A DNA stretch of 64,000 nt. Origin: Guptibacillus hwajinpoensis. GTDB lineage: Bacteria; Bacillota; Bacilli; Bacillales; Guptibacillaceae. Both the position numbers and the translations under genes were made by a program. Location of the stretch: the NCBI RefSeq assembly GCF_005144865.1, contig NZ_SWFM01000003.1:372001-436000 (forward strand), given 5' to 3'. Below the pieces are notes generated by a model. It was not told the DNA's origin. It made no database searches and saw only the letters and a program-made list of their open reading frames with translations. Positions 18,705-26,743 of the stretch are shown piece after piece (position 1 is the first letter of the stretch; every line of letters starts with the position of its first letter).

Positions 18705-19823
18705 ATGAATGAAATTACCCACCGTAGTAAAACAAGACCTGTTAAAGTAGGTCCTTTAACAATAGGCGGTAACAACGAAGTTATTATTCAAAGTATGACA
18801 ACAACCAAAACGCATGACGTTGAGGCAACAGTTGCAGAAATTAATCGTCTAGAAGAAGCAGGATGTCAGATTGTCCGCGTAGCTTGTCCAGATGATCGAG
18901 CAGCAGATGCAATACCAGAAATTAAAAAGCGAATTAACATCCCACTCGTTGTTGATATCCACTTTAATTACAAGCTAGCACTCAAAGCAATTGAAGGTGG
19001 AGCTGATAAAATCAGAATTAACCCTGGTAATATCGGTCGTCGCGAGAAAGTCGAAGCTGTTGTAAAAGCAGCTAAAGAAAAGGGCATCCCAATTAGAATT
19101 GGTGTTAATGCTGGTTCTCTTGAAAGAAAAATTCTTGAGAAATACGGGTACCCAACTGCTGAAGGTATGTTGGAAAGTGCACTGCATCATATCAAAATTC
19201 TTGAAGACCTTGATTTCTACGATATTATCGTATCCATGAAGGCTTCTGACGTGAATCTTGCTACTGAGGCGTACGAGCTTGCAGCACGTTCATTCGATTA
19301 CCCACTGCATCTTGGAATTACCGAGTCTGGTACACTTTTTGCAGGTACAGTAAAAAGTGCAGCTGGCCTTGGCGTTATCCTTTCAAAAGGAATTGGTAAT
19401 ACCGCACGTATTTCACTAAGTGCAGACCCCGTTGAGGAAGTTAAGGTAGCAAGAGAACTTCTTAAGTCATTTGGTCTTGCAGCCAATGCAGCAACATTAA
19501 TCTCTTGTCCGACTTGTGGCCGTATTGAAATCGACCTCATCTCAATTGCAAATGAAGTTGAAGAATATATTTCAACAATTAAAGCACCAATTAAAGTGGC
19601 AGTGCTCGGCTGTGCCGTTAACGGTCCAGGTGAAGCTCGCGAAGCAGATATTGGTATTGCAGGAGCTCGTGGTGAGGGACTGCTCTTCCGCCACGGTGAA
19701 ATTATCCGTAAAGTTCCAGAAGAAACAATGGTCGAAGAGCTCAAAAAAGAAGTCGATAAAATAGCTGAAGAACATTACAAGAAAATGGAAGAAGAAAAGG
19801 CGAAAGCTGAAGCTAACACTTGA
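18705..19823 (+). CDS. ispG: 4-hydroxy-3-methylbut-2-enyl diphosphate synthase
   Basis: MEP-pathway iron-sulfur enzyme making HMBPP from MEcPP; its product is used by IspH encoded 10 kb away. It has 372 residues, an N-terminal TIM barrel, and a C-terminal 4Fe-4S domain with Cys268, Cys271 (SCPTCGR), Cys303 and Glu310 (GCAVNGPGE). The frame stays open for 38 codons upstream, but ATG 18705 is the start because AAAGGAG lies upstream and the family N-terminus ([12 protein letters not shown]) begins there. Confidence 0.97.
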   Translation: MNEITHRSKTRPVKVGPLTIGGNNEVIIQSMTTTKTHDVEATVAEINRLEEAGCQIVRVACPDDRAADAIPEIKKRINIPLVVDIHFNYKLALKAIEGGADKIRINPGNIGRREKVEAVVKAAKEKGIPIRIGVNAGSLERKILEKYGYPTAEGMLESALHHIKILEDLDFYDIIVSMKASDVNLATEAYELAARSFDYPLHLGITESGTLFAGTVKSAAGLGVILSKGIGNTARISLSADPVEEVKVARELLKSFGLAANAATLISCPTCGRIEIDLISIANEVEEYISTIKAPIKVAVLGCAVNGPGEAREADIGIAGARGEGLLFRHGEIIRKVPEETMVEELKKEVDKIAEEHYKKMEEEKAKAEANT

Positions 19824-19845
19824 TTAATCCATTTCCTTACGAAGA

Positions 19846-19879
19846 AAAGCCTGACATCCAGTGGATGTCAGGCTTTTTT
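19846..19879. terminator. Bidirectional terminator ispG / yqfX
   Basis: Stem AGCCTGACATCC / GGATGTCAGGCT with six T on the plus side and a T-rich tail on the minus side. Confidence 0.9.
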
Positions 19880-19895
19880 CTAGAACACATTTTCA

Positions 19896-20303
19896 CTAAA
19901 AAAATGGTGCGAAGAATAAACTGATGATCATTGAAGCGGCACCGACACCAATTGCCCAAGAACCCAGCGTTGTGAGTCCTTTTCTTCTCGCAACAAATCC
20001 TACGACAATACCCGCTGCTCCAAGTATAACGGGTAGAATAAACAGCGAAAGGATCGATAAAGCTAGTGCGGCTACACCAACTCCTACACCTGTCGTTTCC
20101 TGTTCCTTTCTCTTAGCTTCAAAGTGTTCTTGACGCTCCTCAGAAGTTGGACGTTCATTTTCAGGCGACTGCAAATAAGGACGGTCTAATACACCTGGTG
20201 CTACTTCGGCTGCAGCTTCTTCAAGGTATTCCTCTTCAGATTTGCTGTGCAACCCACGTTCCTCGATGAAATCCAGATCCTCATCATGTCTGTCTTCTGT
20301 CAT
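19896..20303 (-). CDS. yqfX: YqfX-like membrane protein
   Basis: 135 residues. An acidic, Glu-rich cytosolic first half (about 1-70) is followed by two membrane segments near 75-100 and 110-135 separated by a basic turn (ARRKG). The pattern resembles DUF4190-type small membrane proteins. The start ATG at 20303 has GAGGG 6 nt upstream; an ATG two codons earlier is inside that spacer. It converges with ispG, as yqfX does in B. subtilis. Function unknown. Confidence 0.78.
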   Translation of the reverse strand: MTEDRHDEDLDFIEERGLHSKSEEEYLEEAAAEVAPGVLDRPYLQSPENERPTSEERQEHFEAKRKEQETTGVGVGVAALALSILSLFILPVILGAAGIVVGFVARRKGLTTLGSWAIGVGAASMIISLFFAPFF

Positions 20304-20463
20304 ATACATCCCTCACTTTAGCATGTTGTGGAGCATGATTAGTATTCGTAAGTGGATAGGAGAATATGTTTTATACATCAGTAAGATACTGCCAATTTCT
20401 CAAGCTAAAGAGCCTGCAATGTATGATATGATGAAGGAAGAGCAAACATAAAGGAGTTCTGTT

Positions 20464-21042
20464 ATGACAATTAAACGACTGGGTCTTGATATTGACGGGA
20501 CTGTTACAAGTCCCAAAACCTTTCTTCCTTACTTAAATTCTTCGTTCAACAAACAGCTATCTCTTTCGGATATTACTCAATATAATCTGGCAAACCTTCT
20601 CGGCATTTCACATAAAGAATTCTATGAGTGGTTGAAAGACAATGAAGAAACCATTTATTCAAATGCCATCATAGCTGAAGATGCACACCCCATATTAGAG
20701 GATTGGAAAGGGAATTACGAACTATTTTATATAAGTGCTAGAGGTGATCATTTACTTGATACAACTAGAAATTGGTTTACTACAAATAGCGTTCCGTATC
20801 ATCACATTGATTTGATAGGTAAACACGACAAAATAAGTTCCATTAAAAAGCACAAAGTCGATGTTTTCTTTGAAGATAAACATGATAATGCTTGTGATAT
20901 AGCTGAAGAATGTAATATACCCGTTATTCTTTTTAATACTCCCTACAACCAGGGCATTGTTCCATCAAATGTTAAACGATTAGATACTTGGCCAGAAGCC
21001 AGAAATTGGCTTCAACAATATCACAAAAACGGAAGAGCTTAA
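20464..21042 (+). CDS. yqfW: HAD-family 5'(3')-nucleotidase-like protein YqfW
   Basis: 192 residues. The HAD motif I nucleophile is in GLDIDGTVT (Asp10, Asp12), motif II is YISARG near 92, and motif III/IV is DVFFEDKHDNA near 138. The size and motifs match putative 5'(3')-deoxyribonucleotidases. The start ATG has AAAGGAG 7 nt upstream. It converges with zur across a shared terminator. Substrate not determined. Confidence 0.85.
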   Translation: MTIKRLGLDIDGTVTSPKTFLPYLNSSFNKQLSLSDITQYNLANLLGISHKEFYEWLKDNEETIYSNAIIAEDAHPILEDWKGNYELFYISARGDHLLDTTRNWFTTNSVPYHHIDLIGKHDKISSIKKHKVDVFFEDKHDNACDIAEECNIPVILFNTPYNQGIVPSNVKRLDTWPEARNWLQQYHKNGRA

Positions 21043-21058
21043 GCTCTTCCGTTTTTGT
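21023..21058. terminator. Bidirectional terminator yqfW / zur
   Basis: Near-perfect palindrome centred on GAGCTTAAGCTC with flanking A5 and T5 runs, serving both convergent genes. It overlaps the ends of both reading frames. Confidence 0.9.
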
Positions 21059-21474
21059 TACTGTGCCTGACACTCTCCGCATCTTCCATATACCTCGAAT
21101 TTATGACCTGTTACTTTGAACTCAGAATCACCTACTGGAATATCTTCCATCGGGCAGGATTCAATTTGCCTTGTTCTTCCACATTGCAAACAGATCAAAT
21201 GGTGATGATGATGATTAGTCGAACAACTAAGTCGATAGCGTTTTTCGCCGTTCCACTCTGTCTCTTCTAGTATCTCAAGGTCTTTAAATAGCGTTAGATT
21301 CCGGTAGATCGTATCTACACTCATTCCAGGATAGCTTTTCTGCATATAGATGAGTACATCCCTTGCAGATAAATACCTTTTCTCTTTTGCAAATAGTGTA
21401 ACTAGATCTTCGCGTTTTTCTGTATATTTAAAACCCTCCTCTTTTAAAATCCGCAATGCAGTAGATACATTCAT
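21058..21474 (-). CDS. zur: Zinc uptake regulator, Fur family
   Basis: 138-residue Fur-family repressor. A winged helix occupies about 1-80 (MSVDTIYRNLTLF recognition region). A metal-binding domain follows with the His run 88-92, and structural zinc pairs Cys95/Cys98 and Cys132/Cys135. Zur rather than Fur or PerR is assigned because it follows znuC-znuB in the same direction (17-nt gap to znuB) and holds the yqfV/zur position of B. subtilis. Probably autoregulated through the Zur-box-like site upstream of znuC. Confidence 0.92.
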   Translation of the reverse strand: MNVSTALRILKEEGFKYTEKREDLVTLFAKEKRYLSARDVLIYMQKSYPGMSVDTIYRNLTLFKDLEILEETEWNGEKRYRLSCSTNHHHHHLICLQCGRTRQIESCPMEDIPVGDSEFKVTGHKFEVYGRCGECQAQ

Positions 21475-21491
21475 ACTTACACCTCAATATG

Positions 21492-22331
21492 TTAAGATTT
21501 CCTTTGTTTTAATCGCTTAAATAAAAGAACGGCTACAAGAATTAGCGCAGATAATAGCACAATTGTGCCTCCTGGGGCGATGTCGAGATAATATGCAAGA
21601 ACAAGCCCACCAAGTACAGCCATTTCCCCAAACAAGATCGAAAAACCAATCGTTTGTTTAAACCCTTTAGCGATTCGAATACTTGCTGCAACAGGAAGCG
21701 TCATTAGAGCTGAAACAAGGAGCACGCCAACTATTTGCATCGAAACAGCAATGACAAAAGCAACGAGTAATATGAAAATAAATTGAATCGATTTCCCTCT
21801 TATACCTGAAACAACCGCATGCTCTTCATCGAATGAAAGAAAGAATAATTCCTTATATAATAAAGTTACGACAAGCAGAACCACTACTGTAATAACTGCT
21901 ACTGCCATTAAATCAGTGCGACTAATGGCAATTACACTTCCAAATAGATAATTAAACAAATCTGAATTAAATCCATCTGCAAGTGATAAGAAAACAACGC
22001 CAAGTCCTATACCACCAGATAATGTGATAGGAATCGCAAGTTCTTCAAAGTGTTTATATACTTTCCTAAGCTGTTCTATAAACAACGAACCGGCTGCAGA
22101 AAACGCCATACCCATGTAAACTGGGTTAATGCCCTGCCAAAATGTAGAATACTTTCCAATAAGCAGGCTTGCTGCAATCCCAGCTAGCGTAATATGAGAA
22201 AGGGCATCTGCTATTAAGGCCTGCCTTCTAACAACGATAAACACGCCTAGTAAAGGTGCAATAACCCCGATTAAAACTCCTGCCATAAATGCGTTTTGTA
22301 AAAACTCAAATTTCCATAAAGCCTGAATCAT
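21492..22331 (-). CDS. znuB: Zinc ABC transporter permease
   Basis: 279-residue ABC-3 family permease with about eight membrane segments. It contains the family motifs GVLIGVIAPLLGVFIVVRRQ and ALIADALSHITLAG near the N-terminus. It starts one base after the znuC stop with GGAG just upstream, so it is translationally coupled. With ZnuC it would import Zn2+ delivered by a binding protein that is not encoded nearby. Family members also carry Mn; zinc is inferred from zur. Confidence 0.9.
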   Translation of the reverse strand: MIQALWKFEFLQNAFMAGVLIGVIAPLLGVFIVVRRQALIADALSHITLAGIAASLLIGKYSTFWQGINPVYMGMAFSAAGSLFIEQLRKVYKHFEELAIPITLSGGIGLGVVFLSLADGFNSDLFNYLFGSVIAISRTDLMAVAVITVVVLLVVTLLYKELFFLSFDEEHAVVSGIRGKSIQFIFILLVAFVIAVSMQIVGVLLVSALMTLPVAASIRIAKGFKQTIGFSILFGEMAVLGGLVLAYYLDIAPGGTIVLLSALILVAVLLFKRLKQRKS

Positions 22332-23108
22332 TTATACTCCTCCATGACCATGATCGTGATTTAAAACGTGAACATGGTGTCCATAAAATCCTGAAAGCTC
22401 ACGATCATTAAACTGTTCAAATTCCTCCGTTTCGCCATGGAAATGAAGCGATTTGTTTAAGCAGGCTACATGAGTAACCTTATCTGTAATTGTTCCTATG
22501 TCGTGTGTAACAAGTAGTAGAGTAATGCCATTATCCTTATTTAGCTTACCAAGAAGCTGGTAGAAATCACTTGTGGAGTTTGCATCCACACCAACGGTTG
22601 GTTCATCTAGAATAAGAATATCTGGGTTACTTACAAGTGCTCTTGCAATAAAGACTCTTTGTTGTTGACCACCTGAAAGATCACCTATATTACTGGAACT
22701 ATACTCTTTCATACCAACAAGCTGAAGAGCATCGAGTACCGCCTCTCGATGACTAGCCTTCATAAACTTAAATAATCCCAACTTACTTGTTAGTCCCATT
22801 GATACGACTTCAAATACTGAAGCAGGAAATCCAGAATTAAAACTATTGGCTTTTTGAGAAACGTAACCAATTTTACTCCAATCATGAAATTTATTAATTT
22901 TCTGCCCGAAAATATTCACATACCCTTTTTGAGGTTTAAGCAGACCAAATATGATTTTAATTAATGTTGATTTTCCTGAGCCGTTTGGTCCTACAAGCCC
23001 AACAAAAGCTCCCTTAGGAATTGAAAAGGTGATATCATCCAGAACATAATCGTCTCCATAGTGAAACGAAATGTTTTGTAGATTAATAATTGAGTTAGAA
23101 TTTTTCAT
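22332..23108 (-). CDS. znuC: Zinc ABC transporter ATP-binding protein
   Basis: 258-residue ABC ATPase with Walker A GPNGSGKST (40-48), signature LSGGQQQR (144-151) and Walker B ILILDEP (164-170). The C-terminus is His-rich (HHVHVLNHDHGHGG), as often seen in zinc-related ATPases. The start is ATG at 23108; a TTG two codons earlier is less likely. First gene of znuC-znuB-zur, with a Zur-box-like sequence in its promoter region. Confidence 0.92.
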   Translation of the reverse strand: MKNSNSIINLQNISFHYGDDYVLDDITFSIPKGAFVGLVGPNGSGKSTLIKIIFGLLKPQKGYVNIFGQKINKFHDWSKIGYVSQKANSFNSGFPASVFEVVSMGLTSKLGLFKFMKASHREAVLDALQLVGMKEYSSSNIGDLSGGQQQRVFIARALVSNPDILILDEPTVGVDANSTSDFYQLLGKLNKDNGITLLLVTHDIGTITDKVTHVACLNKSLHFHGETEEFEQFNDRELSGFYGHHVHVLNHDHGHGGV

Positions 23109-23124
23109 AAACAAAACCTGCCAT

Positions 23125-23145
23125 TTATAAGAATGATTACGATTT
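23125..23145. promoter_or_regulatory. Zur-box-like site upstream of znuC
   Basis: AATGATTACGATTT matches the right two-thirds of the Bacillus Zur box as I recall it (AAATCGTAATnATTACGATTT); the left arm is degenerate. It is 17-37 bp upstream of the znuC start. Confidence 0.65.
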
Positions 23146-23250
23146 ACATTATGTAGTATACCGTATATGATGACAATTTGTAAATTTTGTTTTAGAAGGA
23201 ATTAAGAAGTTTTCAAATACAATTTGTACTTAAATCAACTTAACTGTAGA

Positions 23251-23286
23251 TAAAATCCCCCATTTCTATTTAGGAATGGGGGATTT
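23251..23286 (-). terminator. Terminator of the lytic transglycosylase gene (upstream copy for readthrough control)
   Basis: Stem AATCCCCCATT / AATGGGGGATT with a 7- to 9-nt loop. The T run after the stem on the minus strand is short (TTTT). It lies 40 bp downstream of the stop at 23329. Confidence 0.7.
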
Positions 23287-23328
23287 CTTTACGCTTCTAT
23301 AAGAGAAGCGAAGGTGCTATTGGGACGA

Positions 23329-24060
23329 TTATAACTCATGAAGGCTTGCCATTTCTAGAATTTCTTCTGAATAGCCACTTTTAGGTGTACCTTTCTCAGA
23401 TACATAAGCCTTCAATCCGCCAATGCCGCGATTATATGCAGTCAGGGCTTCATCCCAGTTGCCATACTTATCATAAAGATAATCAAGGTATGTGACTGAG
23501 AGAGTCATTGAGAAATAAGGATCAAATAATTTTTCCTCAGAGTAGCTTACACCTGCCATGTCTGCAATCCAAGGAGCAGTGTTGGTCATAAACTGAGCCA
23601 TACCATATGCATGTCCATATTTTGTTTCAGGTCCTGTTAGTTCAGGATCAAATGTGTTACCTGTTTCTACTTTTAGAAGTTCATATGCGATCGCAGGATC
23701 AATATCTACCTTCATGGATTGATACGCTAAGAAAAGACCCCATTTTTTGCTGAACTTCCCGTCACTGTCATCGTAGAATTGTTGCGAGTAAGCTTTAGCT
23801 TGCTTCCACTCTTCTACATTGACAGAACCTGGGTCAAGTGAATAACCTGTTTCGTTTTCTAATTTAGTTAGAGCTGTATGAGTTTTCATCTGATCGTTCT
23901 TGGATGTCTTTTGATCCAATTCCCCGACTTTTGTTTTTGCATCGGCCACTTGCTCATTGAATAAATGAGATTGTACGAGAACTAGTGCTAGGACGAGAGT
24001 TAGAACAATAGCAGTGATCATTGACAGAGATTTTTTGAAATGATTTTTGATAAAATTGAT
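23329..24060 (-). CDS. Lytic transglycosylase (SLT domain), probable AUC start
   Basis: 243 residues if started at the ATC at 24060: a short basic N-terminus, a membrane segment (about 13-30; TAIVLTLVLALVLVQ), a linker, and a lytic transglycosylase fold with catalytic Glu in LLKVETGNTF, plus GMAQFM and ALTAYNRGIGGLK motifs. It would cleave peptidoglycan outside the membrane. The only ATG upstream in frame (24129) lies between the -35 and -10 boxes of a good promoter. AAAAGGAG lies 8-9 nt before ATC 24060, with no ATG, GTG or TTG in range. The annotated start could alternatively be 24129. Confidence 0.82.
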   Translation of the reverse strand: MNFIKNHFKKSLSMITAIVLTLVLALVLVQSHLFNEQVADAKTKVGELDQKTSKNDQMKTHTALTKLENETGYSLDPGSVNVEEWKQAKAYSQQFYDDSDGKFSKKWGLFLAYQSMKVDIDPAIAYELLKVETGNTFDPELTGPETKYGHAYGMAQFMTNTAPWIADMAGVSYSEEKLFDPYFSMTLSVTYLDYLYDKYGNWDEALTAYNRGIGGLKAYVSEKGTPKSGYSEEILEMASLHEL

Positions 24061-24112
24061 AGTCTTGCACTCCTTTTCAACTGGTATTAATAAAGCTGGA
24101 GAGCACCAGTTA

Positions 24113-24140
24113 AGTATATACCCTATCATTTAAGTCTCAA
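24113..24140 (-). promoter_or_regulatory. Sigma-A promoter of the lytic transglycosylase gene
   Basis: Minus strand TTGAGA (24135-24140), 16-bp spacer, TATACT (24113-24118). The predicted leader forms an ACTGGT/ACCAGT hairpin just before the ribosome site. Confidence 0.65.
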
Positions 24141-24182
24141 ACCTTTCTACTATTCTGCTCGGTAAATTGACCATTTCCTTAA

Positions 24183-24210
24183 GAAAAAAGACCCCCTGAA
24201 TTAGGAAGTC
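24183..24210 (-). terminator. Terminator of the yitT-family gene
   Basis: Minus strand GACTTCC / GGGGGTC (two G-T pairs), 7-nt loop, followed by six T. Confidence 0.7.
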
Positions 24211-25077
24211 TTAGTGGATTGGAGATTTAAATTTCGCACCTCTTGTTTCTTGAGTATTCATAATGGTAATGAAAGCCTGCGTATCTATGTCATAAATAAC
24301 ACCTTTAAGCTTAGTTACCTCAAGACGAGTAATTACCACATAGATAACTTCTTTCTCTTCATCTGTGTAACCACCTTTACCAATAAGCTTGGTTGTTCCC
24401 CTCCCAAGTCGATCAAGAATGGCATTTGAAATTTCTTCATAATGATCAGATACAATAAGAACGGCTTTCGTTTCATCAAGACCCTGGATAACCGTATCGA
24501 TGGTTTTAAATGCAATATAGTAAGCCATAACAGAATACATCGCATTTTCCCAGCTAAAAACGAAACCAGCCCATGTAAAAATGAAAATATTCGTAAACAT
24601 TACAAACTCTCCGATGGAGAACGGGATTTTCTTGGTTAATAAAATGCCAAGTATTTCAGTTCCATCCATTGAACCCCCATGCCTGATAACAAGTCCGACT
24701 CCAAGACCAAGTGTAAGTCCCCCAAATACGGTTCCTAAAATCGGTTCGTTAGTAAATGGCTCTGTATGATGAAGTAATGTCTCATAAACGGCAAGCCCAA
24801 TAATTCCAAACAAAGTTGAGAACGCAAACGTTTTACCAATTTGCTTGTAGCCATAGTACATAAATGGAAGGTTTAAAACAATAACGAGAGTAGCAAAGTT
24901 AAACGGAGTTAAATGATCTAGAATTAGAGATACACCTATAATACCACCGTCAATCAACTGATTTGGAACAAGGAATAATTCAATAGCCGCTGCTGCAAGA
25001 AATGCTCCGATCATAATCATTAACAAACGATAGATCAGGTGCGTTTTACTTTCTTTCCTGTGTTGTTTTTTTTGCAT
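24211..25077 (-). CDS. yqfU: YitT-family membrane protein YqfU
   Basis: 288 residues with five or six membrane segments (about 15-195), containing [11 protein letters not shown] and [15 protein letters not shown] typical of the YitT family. A C-terminal cytosolic DUF2179 domain follows (about 205-280; [22 protein letters not shown]). Function unknown, presumed transporter. AGGAGGG precedes the ATG. It keeps the zur-yqfU-yqfT order of B. subtilis, though znuCB and the transglycosylase are inserted between zur and this gene. Confidence 0.87.
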   Translation of the reverse strand: MQKKQHRKESKTHLIYRLLMIMIGAFLAAAAIELFLVPNQLIDGGIIGVSLILDHLTPFNFATLVIVLNLPFMYYGYKQIGKTFAFSTLFGIIGLAVYETLLHHTEPFTNEPILGTVFGGLTLGLGVGLVIRHGGSMDGTEILGILLTKKIPFSIGEFVMFTNIFIFTWAGFVFSWENAMYSVMAYYIAFKTIDTVIQGLDETKAVLIVSDHYEEISNAILDRLGRGTTKLIGKGGYTDEEKEVIYVVITRLEVTKLKGVIYDIDTQAFITIMNTQETRGAKFKSPIH

Positions 25078-25224
25078 TTCGCCCTCCTAGGCAATCTATG
25101 TATACTTTTTCTATATTATATAAGAAATAACAAGCTTCTTAAAGCAATGAAGTCCATTCAAAGTATAATTGAACACTTCCTTGAGCGACCTGCATAGTAT
25201 GAGGTAGGCAAAGGGGGCAACGTG

Positions 25225-25485
25225 ATGAATCCAATTCAACTTCAACTGGTTAACTTTAAATTGAATCGTATAACAACCGATGAACTTCTTCAACTATCCA
25301 AACAATATAGCATCTCACTTTCTGAAAAGGATGCAAAGAAAATTGTTCAGATCTTAAAGCAAGAGAATATTGATATTGCCAATCAAACACAAAGAAAACG
25401 TATTTTGATGAAGATCAGCCGTGAAGTTAGTCCAGCTGTTGCTTCTCAAGTTAACAGGTTAATCCTCTCATTTCTTAATGAATAA
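25225..25485 (+). CDS. yqfT: DUF2624 protein YqfT
   Basis: 86-residue soluble protein, largely helical and charged (LNRITTDELLQLSKQY, LSEKDAKKIVQILKQ). It looks like a small DNA- or protein-binding helical bundle. Start ATG 25225 follows AAAGGGGG; the GTG one codon earlier is also possible. Divergent from yqfU and convergent with nfo, as in B. subtilis. Function unknown. Confidence 0.8.
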   Translation: MNPIQLQLVNFKLNRITTDELLQLSKQYSISLSEKDAKKIVQILKQENIDIANQTQRKRILMKISREVSPAVASQVNRLILSFLNE

Positions 25486-25486
25486 C

Positions 25487-25512
25487 AAAAAACCGCTAGT
25501 GCGGTTTTTTGT
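25487..25512. terminator. Terminator of yqfT
   Basis: AAAAAACCGC-TAGT-GCGGTTTTTT, usable in both directions. The MITE-like element is inserted into its T tail. Confidence 0.9.
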
Positions 25513-25754
25513 TAGGCTGTTTTCGTAAACATTGTTGCAATAAGAGTGAGAGGAATTTCTGCTCCAGGATGCTCGCTTTTCGCGGGGCGGGCGCCTAGCC
25601 TCCTCGGCGCACAAAACATTGCGCCTGTGGGGTCTCACCTGTCCCGCTAGTCCCGCAGGAGTCGAGCATCCTTCCGCTCCAATTAGCTAAGTGGGGTTTT
25701 TTATACAAAACTTCTTTCAAAAGCAACAATTTTTTAGAAAAGAGCCTTTTGTTA
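25507..25754 (+). mobile_element. MITE-like element, full copy with 8-bp target duplication
   Basis: The 232-bp element 25515-25746 begins GGCTGTTTTCGTAAACATTG and its complement begins GGCTCTTTTCTAAAAAATTG, giving imperfect terminal inverted repeats of about 24 bp. The GC-rich core carries a second inverted pair, GGATGCTCG / CGAGCATCC. Direct repeats TTTTGTTA flank it exactly (25507-25514, 25747-25754). No open reading frame of note. The right duplication contains the nfo stop codon. Confidence 0.92.
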
Positions 25755-26645
25755 AGAAGTTGTTAGTTTAGTTTTAAGCTTTTCATCAAATGTTTGGTTG
25801 CGAAGCATTTCGATCTCGAGTTTGTAAGGGGCTTTTTTGCTTTTCTTATCTTCACCTACATATGGCGTCTCCAAAATTTTAGGTATATCCTTCAATTGAT
25901 CGTGATGGATCACCTTATTTAGGGATTCAAAACCGATATAGCCAAATCCAATGTTCTCATGGCGGTCTTTTGAGGCGCCTCGCTCATTCTTGCTATCATT
26001 AACATGAAGTACTTTCAGACGATCAATTCCTACAATGTGGTCAAATTCATTTAGAACACCATCGAAGTCATTAACAATATCATAACCAGCATCGTGAGTA
26101 TGACAAGTGTCAAAACAAACGGATAATTTCTCGTTATGAGTAACACCATCGATAATTTGAGCAAGCTCTTCAAAGCTTCTCCCACACTCAGATCCTTTTC
26201 CAGCCATCGTTTCAAGTGCAATTTGAACTTCTTGATCAGAAGTGAGAACTTCATTAAGCCCTTCAATAATTTTCTTAATGCCTTGCTCAGCACCTGCTCC
26301 TACGTGTGCACCTGGATGCAATACAATTTGTCTTGCTCCTAATGCATGAGTCCGTTCAATTTCTGACCGAAGAAAGTCCACACCAAGTTGAAATGTCTCT
26401 GGCTTTGTTGTATTTCCGATATTAATGATATAAGGGGCATGCACGACAATATTGCTTATCCCATGCTCCTTCATGTGAGCTGTCCCTTTTTCTATGTTAA
26501 GCTTTTCGATCGCTTTTCGTCTTGTATTTTGGGGCGCACCTGTATAAATCATGAAAGTAGTTGCACCATATGAAACTGCTTCTTCACTTGCACCTAGTAG
26601 CATTTTATCTCCACTCATAGAAACGTGCGAGCCTATTTTCAACAT
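25752..26645 (-). CDS. nfo: Endonuclease IV
   Basis: AP endonuclease of base excision repair, 297 residues, a TIM barrel with a trinuclear zinc site. Ligand motifs are [40 protein letters not shown] and [10 protein letters not shown] chose ATG 26645 because the family N-terminus is [12 protein letters not shown]; the ATG three codons earlier is almost on top of the AAGGAAGG ribosome site. Its stop codon lies inside the target duplication of the adjacent MITE-like element, so the native 3' flank was displaced but the protein is intact. Confidence 0.95.
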   Translation of the reverse strand: MLKIGSHVSMSGDKMLLGASEEAVSYGATTFMIYTGAPQNTRRKAIEKLNIEKGTAHMKEHGISNIVVHAPYIINIGNTTKPETFQLGVDFLRSEIERTHALGARQIVLHPGAHVGAGAEQGIKKIIEGLNEVLTSDQEVQIALETMAGKGSECGRSFEELAQIIDGVTHNEKLSVCFDTCHTHDAGYDIVNDFDGVLNEFDHIVGIDRLKVLHVNDSKNERGASKDRHENIGFGYIGFESLNKVIHHDQLKDIPKILETPYVGEDKKSKKAPYKLEIEMLRNQTFDEKLKTKLTTS

Positions 26646-26710
26646 ACCATTCATTCCTTCCTTTAATCACTCCATATAATAGCACAGAGCCTTTTACAAG
26701 GTAAAGCAAA

Positions 26711-26737
26711 CAAAAACCCTCCTGTGAAAGAGGGTTT
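26711..26737 (-). terminator. Terminator of cshB
   Basis: Stem AAACCCTC / GAGGGTTT followed on the minus strand by T5G and more T. Confidence 0.88.
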
Positions 26738-26743
26738 CTTGAG

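Noticed and set aside
19298..19744. 148-aa open frame opposite ispG
   Set aside because: Shadow of the ispG coding sequence, without a ribosome site.
21200..21215. Run of five histidines in the zur product as an engineered tag
   Set aside because: His-rich stretches before the CxxC pair are normal for Fur-family metal sites, and the context is natural.
24061..24129. Extended N-terminus of the lytic transglycosylase from ATG 24129
   Set aside because: It lies over the promoter and leader hairpin and translates through a strong ribosome site; kept only as an alternative start.
25515..25746. Rho-independent terminator or CRISPR-like repeat in the GC-rich core of the element
   Set aside because: No regular spacing or spacers, and the structure is part of a dispersed element with target duplications.
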